This document shows positions 12,501 through 25,356 of a stretch of DNA of 64,000 bases, one piece after another. Positions within the stretch are counted from its first letter, which is position 1. Every line of letters begins with the position of its first letter. A program made the position numbers and the translations under genes. The notes under the pieces are model-generated. The model was given only the letters and a program-made list of their open reading frames with translations. It was not told where the DNA came from and searched no databases. The DNA is from Ectocarpus siliculosus (lineage: Eukaryota; Sar; Phaeophyceae; Ectocarpales; Ectocarpaceae), in assembly GCA_000310025.1 (NCBI GenBank), contig FN648415.1, positions 2,393 to 66,392 on the forward strand, in the 5' to 3' direction.

Positions 12501-15106
12501 GAGCCCTGGCTTGGGCTGGGTCGGTGACGGCGGAGGGCGACAGGAGCTTGTGTATTTGCTGTGCGGGGGGGGGTGTTGTTGTCTAGGTTGGGACCAAGGG
12601 GGTCATCAGCGAGAGGGAGGCGGTGGACGAACGAGGGATTGTCGGGTTGGGTTGCGCCATTTTGACAAGCACACACTGGCCGCTACACGGACAAGGGCAG
12701 CGAGAACGTTTCGGGAGGCAGTCTTCCATTTGGAGTTGATTTTTGTTTGCTGTCTTCTTCATGGAGAGGTGCTGTGTAAGGTTTTCTTATGTCCAACACC
12801 AGCCCTTATCACAAAACGCTGAAGGAGTACGTGGCAGGCAAATATCCCCCTGCGATGTGCACTCGCAGCCTTTGCGCTTGGTGTCTTTGCTTGGTTTTTT
12901 GTTGTTCCTGTTCTCAGTGTGCTGCTGCAAAGCACCGGGTAGAGGTGCTTGCCTATACGACGGTTTTGTGGCTTGGTGTGCTCTTTCAATAAATAAAAGC
13001 GAATAGGTTGTGCGGATCGCATGCAGATCACGAGCGTTCTTGGTGACGTCGTGATAGCACACCCCCCACACTAAATTTATGGTTGAAGGGGTTATTGTTG
13101 CGGAATGAGGACTGCCACCCTACGGAGGTGAATGAAACGATGAAGATGCCGGGAGAAATGCCTCGGGCATTGGCCAACCGCGTAAGAAAAAAACTATAAT
13201 GCCCCAGGGCGAACTCAAAGTTTTGAGCTTCGGCGAGTTTTTTTGGGGGGAGATTATCATGGAGGGGGGTGTTCTGTACGGCAAGTGACGTGCTAGACCG
13301 CACGAAATAGATCAAGCTCCTGTGGGGAGGTGGCGTTTGTAGTTTACACACCACGAACAACCAAATGTTGGGGATCTTATTCACGTGGAAGAATGCGTTT
13401 GACTCTTCAAGGAAAGTGCAGCATACCATGACCACCGCAGCATGACTAGTGCGATCTCCATTCTCTTCCTGAAAATCACGCACGTGGCAGATCGCCCCAA
13501 AGAAGGAGTCCACGTGAAAACGACATACACAAGGAACCACACACGTCGCCACGCTGACTGGCCCTTCGTCAAGCGTGCTACTAAACGAAAAAATAAAAAA
13601 ATGCCGGGCATGGGGTGTCAGGCAGAAGTGTATTTTGGAGCATCGGCTCAGCTCTCTTTCCTGTTACCCCCAGTACGAACGCATGCCACAAAAATATTTG
13701 CACCTATGTCAGCAAGGTGCCATTCAAATCTCACGCAATGCTTGGTTCCTGAAGAGAACCTTTGCCTACAAATATTTATTGCGTATAGCACGACAACGCA
13801 AATTACGAATGCCTTGCTTCGTCTTTGAAAACAAGTACACACGCTACCATTTTACGAGTGGCGAGGAACAAGAAAAAAAAAGGCGTAGTTGCCACCGTAC
13901 CGTCCCCGCCGTCCTTTCAAACCAGCAATGGCCATGTGCGTGGGCCTTCCAGGAACCACACCGACATGCATAACCAAGTAAGAATGCGAGGGACGCCAAA
14001 ACCCGAACGTATCGAAAGCACGTTGAAGTTGTGCTAAACAAATGCGTCCCAGAAAATATTTCGCCATCATGCAGGCACGCCATCTGGATCACCCCTAGAA
14101 CAACAAGCCCCCCTTGTATCCCCCCACGCAATTCCTGCTCGCTCTCATCCCTCCCTCATGCTGCGAGATATCCCCCCACCGCTCCGTCAACCTGCGGCAT
14201 TTTTTACCATCGCAAAAATATGTGAGAAGGGCGATCGGGGGGAGGTCAGCTGGGTAAAAAACACACGGCAACTTTGCTGCTGTACAACTTTGTTTTTTCT
14301 TTCTGGTGCCCCGATCTGCCACTTCGTTTCGCAAGCACTGATGGGACACCTCAGAAAAGGCGTTCCTTCTTACTGATATAAGCGGAGAATGACACTAAGA
14401 TGTGATCGTGCAACCTCGTTCTGTTGTAGGAAGGAAATCAAAGGGGTTGCCTGAATCGATTTTGGCTTTCGGGGAGAGGTTTGGTTACCCTTTGATAGTT
14501 GGGGCATCACCTTCACTATTTCGTTCTTGAAAGTGGTAGTTGGTGACCCATTTCTCCGCGCTGTATCCTGGTTGCCGAGCTCTGCTTTCGCGCCAGCTGC
14601 GTCCCTTGCTCTCGGCAAGGTCTTTCGTCTACCAGTGATCTACTCCGTCACGCGAGGAACGTAATTTTGTTCATCTTCTTCTAGCTTTATGAGGTGCGGT
14701 CGCCGACTGCAGCGGCATTTCGCCTTGATGGCGCAAAAAAGAAGTGGCAACGGTGCGGGACGCTCAGTCAAATATTGCATTGTAGCAGAGTCGCACCCCA
14801 GAAATCTGGCGAGTGCAGGCGAGCAGAGAGCGGTAGGTCTAGGTAAACACGTACCAGTTTTTTCACGCGTCCTGGTCAGGCCTATTTCGGTGTCGGCAAC
14901 GCCGGAGGGGTGATGGGGCGTATTCCGACAAATACAATCCACACTTTGTCTCACAAGGACCGCTGGCAGAAAATGGCTGTTGCTGTACTTACTTCTAGAC
15001 GAACACGCCACAACGCATGAGCGCAAAAAATGCTGCACATGGTATGCATGTCACTACAAAAGATAAACGATAAACCACTGCTGCCGACTTGACCTCACTT
15101 GATTTG
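9553..15106. other. Long gene-poor stretch
   Basis: No frame with domain content was recognised on either strand. Base-level features are a G run at 9745-9757 next to GGGTTAGGGG and scattered CTGCTG words. The 174-codon minus-strand frame at 13028-13552 and the 132-codon minus-strand frame at 14640-15038 lack recognisable motifs and are probably chance frames. A short basic frame set at 10464-11017 is equally unsupported. Confidence 0.35.
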
Positions 15107-16618
15107 TAAAATGTTTGACACTTTTTCCATGGAGCACCATGGAGCACTTCATTTGTAAAATGTTTGACACTTTTTCCATGGAGCACCATGGAGCACCATG
15201 GAGCACCATGGAGCACTTGATTTGTAAAATGTTTAACACTTTTTCCAGGGAGCTCCATGGAGCACCATGGAGCACCATGGAGCACTTGATTTGTAAAATA
15301 TTTGACACTTTTTCCATGGAGCTCCATGGAGCACCATGGAGCACCATGGAGCACTTGATTATTTGTAAAATGTTTCACACTTTTTCCATGGAGCACCATG
15401 GAGCACCATGGAGCACTTGATTTGTAAAATGTTTCACACTTTTTCCATGGAGCACTTGATGTGTAAAATGTTCGAAACGTTTTCCATCGAGCACCATGGA
15501 GCACCATGGAGCACCATGGAACACTTGATTTGTAAAATGTTTGACGCTTTTTCCATGGAGCTCCATGGAGCACCTTGGAGCACCATGGAGCACTTGATTT
15601 GTAAAATGTTTGACACTTTTTCCAAGGAGCTCCATGGAGCACCATGGAGCACCATGGAGCACTTGACTTGAAAAATGTTTGACACTTTTTCCATGGAGCT
15701 CCATGGAGCACCATGGAGCACTTGATTTGTAAAATGTTTCACACTTTTTCCATAGAGCTCCATGGAGCACCATGGAGCACTTGATTTGTAAAATGTTTCA
15801 CACTGTTTTCCATGGAGCACCACGGAGCACCATGGAGCACTTGATGTGTAAAATGTTTAAAACGTTTTCCATGGAGCACCATGGAGCACCATGGAGCACT
15901 TGATTTGTAAAATGTTTGACACTTTTTCCATGGAGCACCTTGGAGCACGTTGGAGCACCATGGAGCACTTGATTTGTATAATGTTTGACACTTTTTCCAT
16001 GGAGCACCATGGAGCACCATGGAGCACCATGGAGCACTTGATTTGTAAAATGTTTGACACTTTTTCCATGGAGCACCATGGAGCACCATGGAGCACTTGA
16101 TTTGTAGAATGTTTTACACTTTTTCCATGGAGCTCCATGGAGCACCATGGAGCACCATGGAGCACTTGATTTGTAAAATGTTTGACACTTTTTCCAAGGA
16201 GCTCCATGGAGCACCATGGAGCACTTGATTTGAAAAATGTTTGACACTTTTTCCATAGAGCTCCATGGAGCACCATGGAGCACTTGATTTGTAAAAAGTT
16301 AAATGGAGCTCCATGGAGCACCATGGAGCACCATGGAGCATTTGATTTGTAAAATGTTTGACACTTTTTCCATGGAGCACCACGGAGCACCATGGAGCAC
16401 CATGGAGCACTTGATTTGTAAAATGTTTGACACTTTTTCCATGGAGCACCTTGGAGCACCATGGAGCACTTGATTTGTAACATGTTTCACACTTTTTCCA
16501 AGGAGCTCCATGGAGCACCATGGAGCGCCATGGAGCACTTGATCTGTAAAATGTTTTACACTTTTTCCATGGAGCTCCATGGAGCACCATGGAGCACTTG
16601 ATTTGTAAAATGTTTGAC
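15107..16618. repeat. Composite minisatellite with CCATGG subrepeats
   Basis: About 25 head-to-tail units are present. Each unit has a conserved core of about 37 bases (TTGATTTGTAAAATGTTTG then ACACTTTTTCC) followed by a variable number, usually one to four, of the 10-bp subrepeat ATGGAGCACC, which includes the NcoI palindrome CCATGG. Units differ by point changes (GAGCTCC for GAGCACC, TTTCACAC for TTTGACAC) and by subrepeat number. Open frames of up to 239 codons run through both strands because stops are rare in the unit. They are phase artefacts and I do not annotate them as genes. Confidence 0.9.
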
Positions 16619-17393
16619 AATGGGACTCGACAAGATCATTCGTGGTCTCCAATATTTTCAGCAGTAGTGGTCTATTACAGGACATGCGCTACTACTGCTG
16701 CGTCCATGGGTGGGTGCAACAGATGAGCTCTGGGGACTGGTGGTCTTCTGACCTGATCGCAGAGAGAGGTTCCTTCCACTACCACAATACGACTCTTATT
16801 AAATGTCCATGACGGGGAACGCGTCCTACGCCTCTTCTCTTTTTTTTTCCCCTCTCTCCCGTCCGGTTCTTTCGTTTCGGAGAGGAAACCTACATTACTG
16901 TGAAAAGCGCATCTTCTGGGGTCCGCATTCATTTAGTCCCGGATTCTTTCCTTGCGTGCGGAATAGCGCGTTCTGGGTGTGGTTTCCTTTTTCATTCGGG
17001 TGTGACGTGCGCACTACATGTATGTAAAGGAACAAAACAGAGCAACGAGATGATTCTTAAAAGTATGGAGTCCCTCGCCACAAAAAAGTGCACGCGCATG
17101 GATGGGCATAGTGATATATAGCGATATGCCGGTCGAAGACTGACGTTTTTTTCGGGTGCGCGTGAGGTCACCTCGCTATTGTTATCAGGCCGCAACAAAT
17201 CGTTTTTGTTTTCATCGATTCGTAACTTTTTTCACCGAACGAACCGGTTCCGGGATTTCCATTGGTTCTTATCGGCAGAGGCTCGCCATTTTTTCAAAAA
17301 ATCCCGGAAAGCGTTGATGCCGACGTACACACACCGGTCACGACAAGGCGAGAGGCCCAAGGCATACCACAGCAGACGCGATAAACCCACACC
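16619..17393. other. 5' flank of the four-exon gene
   Basis: No repeat or RNA gene was recognised. The last 200 bp presumably hold the promoter and leader of the gene starting at 17394. No TATA-like element can be defended. Confidence 0.3.
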
Positions 17394-20300
17394 ATGAACA
17401 ACAACGCCGTAGCAGCGGAAGGCCGGCCATCTAGAGCGAAATCGGTGCCTCTGAGACTGCAGCATGCAGGTGAAAGTGGTGCTGCTGCTGGGCATGGGGT
17501 CGCCCAGACCGCGCCTGCTGGCGCCGCACGGCAGGAACCGAGCGGCATTGCCCGCCAGCCCGTTCACAGCAGGGTTATCCCCCATACCGGTACACAACAG
17601 GGGGTGCCACCTGGCGCGGGGATAGTGCCGGGGTTCTCGGACGACGCTGCTCTGCGAGGTCATCAGGCGGCCGTAGCAAAGGTTCTCAACGACAAGCAAT
17701 TTGGCGACGCCCCACAAAACAATTGGAGCGAGTCGGAGAGCGGCGTCGACAACGAGGGGGGGGGCAGCCCGACGTCAAGTGGCAGCAGCAATGCGTCGGT
17801 TGAGGACAGTTCAGCTCAGTCGGACATTGGCTCGCAGTCCGGAGATGTCGTGTTCGAAAAGGAAATACGGGAAGCAGTGACCGGGGGAGGGGGAGCGGGC
17901 ACGAGGACCAAAAACCACGGCAAGCGGAAGGCGAGCACCGGCGGCAGCGTCGCAGGGAAGAACAAAACAGCAGCAACTCATCACGCGAGTGCCAAAAAAG
18001 CCCGGGGCAAGGACTACCCGCGCTGGGCCACACACTTTCTGAAGAGGACATGCACGCACCGCAAGATTCCGAGCATGTCGCAGCAGAACAGGAAGATGTC
18101 CTGGTGGCGGCCCTGCGATCTCTCGACAGCAACATGAAACGGCCATCTCCGTACTTCGACGACCTCGATGCTATCGCAGCCGGTGAGATGCTGGTATTGT
18201 GTACATTCGTCGTCGATTAGAGTCACAGCAGACGGCACAGCGTATTGACCAAGTATAGGTAGGTAGATATGCTGCAGTTAAACGCAGTGTGCGCAAAGGA
18301 AAACACAAAATTACTGCTGTGTGTGTAGTGCCCGCTTCCAATCTAACTGTTCGTACAGCAGAAGGTACGGCATGCTCGAGAGCTGTTTTAATATTTGCCC
18401 CAGTAGGTTGGATGTTGAAGGCACTCACAGCGTACCACACGGCATGCTTTCTTGATGATATTCAATCGGTGGTGCACCGACCAATACGCTTAAGCTTTGG
18501 GTATTCTGTCCTCTCACGCCCAGAGGAAGTAAGGCAAGGTAAACGATGTTTTATGGAGGACAGTCGTTAGGAACGTACATGTAGTTTTGCTCCGGTTGGG
18601 CGTGTACACCTGAGGCTTCCTCTCATGCGAAGTCTTACTCATTGTCTGGGCCGCTTTCTCATATCCCCAACGTCTGCGCAGGCAAATCTGGACGCGGCAG
18701 CGAGCAGGAGGAGGGGGAGGACGAGGGAGCCATCCCTGCGAAAGCACTGCTTATGTTTCGAGGCGTTGTCAAGATGGTCGCCGTAGCACGTGACAGTACT
18801 GAGCCGTTTACATTCGAGGGTGTGGACTACAGCGCGGCGGACCTTTACGACGCCATGGACAAGGAAGACGAAGAGGAACTTGGGGATTTCGGGGATTCTG
18901 CCGGCGGGAGTGCTCCCACTGGTAGTTCATCGACGGGTGGTGCAGTCGGATCGGACGGGGGTGGTTCCGCCGGAGGGAGTGGCAGCAACACGGAGCGCAA
19001 GGGCCCACACTGCATGATGCGGCTCGTTGGGATCCTGTGCGAAGACTTTATCCGCCCACTTCTCATCGATAGCCGCTTCCAGGCGACCCGGCAGGAGCTG
19101 GACACCTCAACAGTCGGGCCGCGGAACGATTTGTGGACAGAGGTCACCGACCGCTTCCGAGACCCTGACCACAAGGTACGTGCTGGGGGTAGGGGGTTGA
19201 TGAGCACGGATCGGCCGAGAACGTTGTACAAAAGACAGCAGTCGAAAGTCGTATGCCGTTTATTTATGGATATTTTAGCCATGGTACTCATCACCTCATA
19301 ATAACGTCCATTGACGATCGCCATCGTTTAAGGCAATAAACCTGCTGTTGTTGACGTCTACCGGTAGCTACGTTGTTGTTGCTGACGCGGACGACCATAT
19401 TGCTGCAGTTGCTTCGTCAGCCTAGAGTGGAAGACGTAAGAAAACGCGCCGAACTGTTTCAAACGAATGCACAGATAGCCAGACAATACTATTATATAAT
19501 AGGAGTATGACAGAAGAAATAACAGGCCGGGATCAGGCCGACATCGGTCCTTCCCGCGCGAGAGGTGCATTCCCCGTTCTTTGTTTTTTTCGTATCGAAG
19601 TCGAGGTCAATTCCTCGCACGTCGGGGGGCGGCATCATTGTAGGTACGTTTAAAGAACACGTGTATGATCTACGTTTCCCCTTCCCTCGCTCCTTCGCTG
19701 TATGCCTGACCTATGGGTAATGTGGACGTTTTTCAGGTGAGAAAAATCGTGGACGACGAACAAGTGAATCACGTCGACCCGAACATCATCCAGCAACCAA
19801 ACATCTCGTCGGAAAAGCTTACCAAGATGTGGGCTGTGGGAAAGGGGAGGTGGAACCCGTCTTATGCCAACTGGAAGGGTGAATCCGGCAACAACCAGCC
19901 ATGGCTTGCATTTTGCCAAGGTAAGGGGTGGGTGAGGTGGGGCTGGGTATAAAATAGCGTCTGTTTTCTCCAGGAACCTTGGGGCGATTTTGTGGCCGTG
20001 GCGTCAATTCCGCCCATCCTACTTCAGCGTGCAAGTGCTGCTACGGTCGGAGTTTTGATGTTGTACTTGGAGTTGTCAACAGTGTTGTATTGCAAAACGT
20101 ACTCCCGGGATGACGTCGACATTGAGGCCTGATTGAAACGTTTAGTCTGCACCATGAACTCTTAACGTGTGTTTTGAAGCAAGACCAAATACCATACCTG
20201 TTGGCTTTAAACAGACCACTTCCCGCCCGCGCTTTGCGCATTTTGTTTTTCAGGGGACACGGACACGTACATTATCGGTTGCGCCGTCGAGAAATACCCC

Positions 20301-20792
20301 GAGCTTCACCAAGTGTGCAACAATCTCCTCCCGGAGGGCGCTCAGCGAGAGGACGACGGGACCGGAGAGGGCAATATCTGCACCGGCGGTGCCGAGCGCC
20401 GCGGGGCCACCAAGCGGGAGGACGCGAGGCTCGAGGAGCAGAACAGGCGTGGGACCAAGCAGAAAAAGAGGGGGGGGGGGCAAAGCGTGGCAGAGGCTAC
20501 GTCCGTTGCCATGAAAACCGCACTCTTAGATATTGAGCCGCTCCTGCCACGTGGCGGATCGGAGAAATCCGAGTGGCGCCTGAAACTCGAGGAAGAGGAA
20601 AGCAAGTCTGCTGCCTTCGATACCAAGGCTGCTGCATACGCTCTCCAGAAAACAATGTGCGCCGACCACCAAAAATATTCGGAGCAAATAGTGGAAGAGG
20701 AGGGAAAAAAGCGGCCGGGTTACCAGACGAGAGTAAAATTCATGAAACAAATGGTAGAAAAACTCGAGAAGGAAATGTTTGGCGGCCAATAA
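17394..20792 (+). CDS. Four-exon nuclear-type protein, unknown function, one apparent frameshift
   Basis: Proposed exons are 17394-18182, 18682-19175, 19737-19920 and 20254-20792. Junctions are good: donors GTGAGA, GTACGT and GTAAGG, acceptors GCGCAG, TTTTCAG and GTTTTTCAG, with consistent phases 1, 0 and 1. Exon 1 encodes a long Ser/Gly/Ala-rich low-complexity region and a basic, NLS-like segment (GKRKAST...KKARGK), then an acidic, well-formed stretch (EEDMHAPQDSEHVAAEQEDV). That stretch lies in a different frame, so exon 1 must contain a frameshift near 18025. Removing one AC unit there would restore it. Exons 2 and 3 encode a compact domain (HCMMRLVGILCEDFIRPLL; DPNIIQQPNISSEKLTKMW; WLAFCQG). 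Exon 4 ends in a Glu/Lys-rich coiled-coil-like tail. Similar architecture occurs, from memory, in expanded uncharacterised stramenopile families, but I assign no function. Confidence 0.65.
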
Positions 20793-20865
20793 CACGTTCA
20801 TACGCTGCTGCACTTTCTTTCGTGCAATCGTCGCAGTGGAAGAAAAGGGGTGTGTGCTCCTGTTA

Positions 20866-21690
20866 TGCATGAGTGAGTCGCCTTCGTTTTTCGTAGCATT
20901 AAGCACCGAGGATACGTGCTCCTCCGTAAAGACGTGTTGGTTTGGTTGGCAACAACAATTGAGAGGATGCCTCACGGCAACAAAGGAGTATCAAGGATGA
21001 CATGTGATTGAAGAACGCCGAGAACAAAGCGGTTCACGGGCAAGCTGCTGTGCCGGCAGTAAACGAACGCGAGGGTGTCTTTTTGTTCTCACTCTCTCGG
21101 CAAGGCTTGTTTCTGCGAGGGCCGTCGCATTTTTTTTTTCCTGCGGTTTCGGAGGGGGGGGAACTGTTTTTCTTTGGGGCATGGGTGAGTCGCCTTCGTT
21201 TTTCGTAGCACAAGCACTGAGGATACGTGCGCCTCCGTAAAGACGTGTTGGTTTGGTTGGCAACAACAATTGAGAGGATGCCTCACGGCAACAAAGGAGT
21301 ATCAAGGATGAAATGCGATTGAAGAATGCCGAGAACATAGCGGTTCACGGGCAACCTGCTGTGCCGGCAGTAACGAACGCGAGGGTGTCTTTTTGTTCTC
21401 ACTCTCTCGGCAAGGCTTGTTTCTGCGAGGGCCGTCGCATTTTGTTTTTCTTGCAGTTTCGGAGGGGGGGGGACTGTTTTTCTTTGGGGCATGGGTGAAT
21501 CGCCTTCGTTCTTCGTAGCACGAGCACTGAGGATACGTGCGCCTCCGTAAAGACGTGTGTGCTTGGTTGGCAACAACAATTGAGAGGATGCCTTGCGGCA
21601 ACAAAGGAGTATCAAGGATAACATTTTTGAAGAACGCTGAAACCGTTGTGGTTCACGGGCAACCTGCTGTGCCGGCAACCTGCGTGCATA
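20866..21690. repeat. 311-bp tandem repeat, about 2.6 copies
   Basis: The same sequence begins at about 20872, 21184 and 21494 (periods 312 and 310). Shared landmarks are GAGTCGCCTTCGTTTTTCG, GTTGGCAACAACAATTGAGA, GGTGTCTTTTTGTTCTCACT and a G run. Unit 3 is cut short near 21680. Frames read through the units on both strands but hold no recognisable domain. The array begins about 75 bp after the stop codon of the upstream gene, so it may lie in its 3' transcribed region. Confidence 0.85.
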
Positions 21691-22617
21691 CATGTCGTGT
21701 GGTGTTTACCTATTTGCAAGACTTGTTCTTGCAACCCAATACTACATTGGGATGAGGCGGAAAATCTGAGACACGCCTTGGGTTCCACAGTTTTGGAGCC
21801 CTGCAATTTATGCCGTCTCCACGCATGCTCACTTCAAGCGCAGGAATGTGTTGGCAATGGCACTCGACAAGACCGCAATTTTTGATGGGGGTGTGTCCGT
21901 CTCCTTCAGGTTTGCAACCTGGAGCAATTTTTCACCCACGCGATGAACCTTACATTGTACGATACATACCACACAGAGTTTTTTTGGACCATCGCGGTAT
22001 CGTCTGGCGTGCTGCAATGCCAATTTAATATAGACAGTAATCGTGTCGACGACCACAACGCTTACGATTCATACATTCCGAATTGGGGGGAAAAAGACGA
22101 ACATGCCTACACGTTTCATGCACTACCCAAAACAAGCACCCTCCGAGACCTACCGGGCCCCGCTCTCATCCGCACAAGATCTATGTCAACCCTAAATTGT
22201 TGCCGGCACCAAAACACACACAACCAAGACCCACGCACCGGCACATTACGAACCACGTGTACCCGGAAACTCTTGGCCAGAACGCTTCACACCGACACCC
22301 ACAAAACATGTCAGCGATAATCAACATGCCACCCCCACCTCTCCCCTGGATGCGCCGACAACCTAGCACCAACACCAAAACGCGTCCATCCAGCGCCCTC
22401 TGCCCTCCTCAACGAGGTGCCCCCCTCCCGCACCCCCGTCTCCCGCGCCGCAACCGTCCCTCCCGCGCGTCTCGTGCTACCGTGGAAGCGAGACCCGCCA
22501 CCTCGTGGAAGCGAGCCTACTTGTGCCGCCATCCGCTGATGTAGCCCCTAACCCTAACCCGCCCTCTTAGTGTACCCACGACGCCAGAATAGCCTCCCCG
22601 TGCACCCCCCCCCTCCC
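21691..22617. other. Intergenic stretch between repeat array and transposase
   Basis: No gene recognised. Positions 22550-22560 contain two CCCTAA units, too few to call a telomeric tract. The C-rich segment 22320-22520 has overlapping Pro/Arg-rich frames of no evident meaning. Confidence 0.35.
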
Positions 22618-25356
22618 TTACCCCCCGCCGCGCTTCTTGCCCGCCTCCATTCGCCTCCGTCCGCACCTATATAGACCCGTCCCGACTTCCCCCTCGTGCG
22701 CACGCGACGCGATGCCGCCGGAGCTGGATACGTTCTTCTGCTTCTTCAACTCCAGGGCCTGGCGGATAGCCGGTCGGGCTGGGGTCTCACCGCTCCTCGA
22801 AGGAACCGGCTCCGTTTGCCAGGCATCCGTCAAGGTGCGCTGGGCAGCACAGAGGGCCGGCCGGCCGCGTCCGCTGCGGGAGTCCTCCTCTGCAAGCTGG
22901 ATCGGCGCTACCTTCTCGTCTTGCAGGAAGTTGTGCAGATGAAATAGAGCCGTGATGAGATCCGCGCGTCCTGGGAACTGCACGCGGAGAGGTCTCCACA
23001 GAATGCCCCAAGTCGAAACCAGGATGCCGAAGCTCTGCTCGATCTTGACACGAAGCTGGCTCAGGTGGAAGTTGAACGAGTCCTCGCCCGCCGGCAGTTG
23101 CCTCCCAGGGTACGGAGTCAGAAGCTTTTCTCCGATGGGGTAGGCGGCGTCACCAATGATGTGAAATCCGGCGGGCAAGCGGGTGACGGCCTTGGCGAGG
23201 GAAGATCGATTCCATGCCACCCAGTCGTTGGTGGAGCCTGGAGAGATCGCCGACATTGCGCAGAACCGGTAGTCGGCGGTGCACATCGCTTGTACGTTGA
23301 TGCCGTACGCGGACTTGCTGCCAGAGTAGTACGCTAGGACGTTGGCGGTTTCTCTCGCACACGGAGCCTTGGCCTTGATGAACAGACCATCCATGGCGGC
23401 GACGACCCAGGAAAAAATGCCATCGGTGCTCTTCTCCTGCATTTGTAGACGGCAGACAGGAGGGCGGGAAAGTAGCAGTGCCGGGAAGGGATACAAAATA
23501 AGTCGAGAGATACGTTGACCAAAAATGGAAACAGTGTTCGGCTGTACGTTGTGTGGGTTGATGTCATCGGCGACGGCGCCATCACCAGCAAAGGTACGCA
23601 TACCGTGTAAACTGAGACTTGAGTTGTTCGCTAATCCTAATACTGCGTCAGGTTCAGCGGTAAAAAGGTACCAAGGCATCTTAGAGCCAAGGAGGTGGCT
23701 ACAACACATTGGATTCCACACTCTTGTCTCGCTAAAAGCTGTTGCCGGGCCACTGCTGTTGCAGGGTCGAACCAACATGGCCAGCATGCACAATTGATGT
23801 CAGTAACATATATTTGTAAAGGACAGACCAAAACCTGGCCAACCACCTGGGACTCGGGAGTTGTTTTTCTATTCGAAGCATGCTGACAACGATGACAGCC
23901 CGAACTTGTACGCGCAGAGGACGACATTTATTTTACCGACGAGGGCTGCGTATAGATTGGCCTCCCTACACAAAAACGGCTGGAAACACCAGAAGAAAAA
24001 AAACCTACACGATATCCCGCGGTTGGTCGAAAGAATGCCGCCAAGAATAACCCACAGCAGCAGTACTGGCCACCGTTAGGCCTCACCTTGAATCCGTTGG
24101 CGTTTCGCATGCAACCTTCCCTGGTCAGGGGGAGTCAAATGCCCCAACCGCAGGCGTGTTGTTGATGGCATCGATCACCTCCCACAAGATGTTGTACGTG
24201 GCCGACACCGACAAGCCAAACATGAGGGCAACATCCCAGTAACTGGCGCCAGCCAGGATCCTCACCGCCACCGCAACGCGGACCTCCACAGCTATGCGCC
24301 GTTGAGTGGCGAGCGCAGTGCTGTGGGGTTTCCGAGCGACACGCAGATACATTTTGCAGGATGAGCATGTGTAGTTCATATGCATACGAACGAGTGTCAA
24401 AGGGGGCATGCTTACAATCGCCAGCACATAATTAGCAACCTACGACGGGGGACGCATGTTCTCGACAAACTGGTCAGATTGCCGGCCTAATCCACCTCTC
24501 GACTACGGTACTGAGACGGCTCTGTGGTCATCACCTACACACACAATATCTTGCACATGAGCAGCATGTGTCGACTGCTGTTGCATCATTGCGGGATACG
24601 GCAATCTGCATTGGCTCCCGACGAGGCATGTGCTTTGTTCTAGTGGTGCAGGCATGTTTTTGGTTTAACTGTTACTACTGCTGTACGGTAGTCAGCGTCA
24701 CAGTTAGTTCCTCAGCGTTGTTCCCATACAATGACTGCTGCTGTACGCATTGCATACTACAAGCAGTACTGCTGTACATATTGCTGTATCACTGCATGTT
24801 CCATGCTGCATACTTTTGACGAGCGAGTTTTCTTTTTGAAAAAAGACAGCAGGAACATACAGCAGTGTAGTCTACAGCTAACGTTTCTCCTGGGTTTTAG
24901 AGTTGCTCTTCCCCGTCCCTCTCTATCTATACACGAGAGGAAGCCTTACGCATACGTGCCGTGGCCGGCTGCATCTACACATCAACACTCACCGCCGAAG
25001 AAGGCTTTGACTTCCAGCGAAGGGCGGAGTAGCTTGACAAGCTTGTGGAAACTCCCTTTCTCCATGCCGTACGACCGCCGCCAGCCGTGTCGTTTATCGA
25101 GGTCCGCCTCGTGTTGGGCCCACGGAAGTCGCTTGGGCTCGTAGATGGGCTCCCGTTCCTGAGGGCAGTGGGCACGATGAGCTTCTCCTGCTGCCACGAC
25201 ACCCGCCGCCACTACTACGGCCCTCAGAAGACCCAAGTCTGTGAATCTCTTGTCCTCCTTGGCTGCATTCTCCTCGTCGATAGCTCGTCGATGGCGCTTC
25301 TCCCGGCGTTGCGCTGCGGGGTCCTTGGGATCCTGGCGCTTCCCGCGCTCAGCCAT
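22618..25356 (-). CDS. PIF/Harbinger-type transposase, three exons, decayed
   Basis: Exon 1 (25356-24993) encodes a charged N-terminus and the helix segment SFHKLVKLLRPSLE, ending at a perfect GTGAGT donor. Exon 2 (about 24320-24087) encodes the RRIAVEVRVAVAVRILAGAS helix-turn-helix-like region, and after a frameshift in a CCCCC run it continues as CMRNANGFK to a GTGAGG donor. Exon 3 (23436-22618) follows an ATGCAG acceptor and encodes the DDE_4 nuclease: AAMDGLFIKAKAP (first Asp), STNDWVAW, IIGDAAYP (Asp) and EQSFGILV (Glu), then HLHNFL. Family knowledge: the enzyme cuts and pastes the element by a DDE mechanism and usually needs a partner Myb-like protein, which I do not see here. The exon 1/2 phase does not match cleanly and exon 2 is frameshifted, so this copy is probably inactive. 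I could not find convincing TIRs. Confidence 0.75.
24428..24992 (-). other. Intron 1 of the Harbinger-type gene
   Basis: The segment between transposase exons 1 and 2 holds CTGCTGTAC-type microsatellite words (24680-24790) and nothing else that I recognise. Confidence 0.4.

Noticed and set aside
14995-16685. Long ORFs (up to 239 codons) on both strands
   Set aside because: They are translations of the composite minisatellite. The same peptide words appear in several frames and no domain is present.
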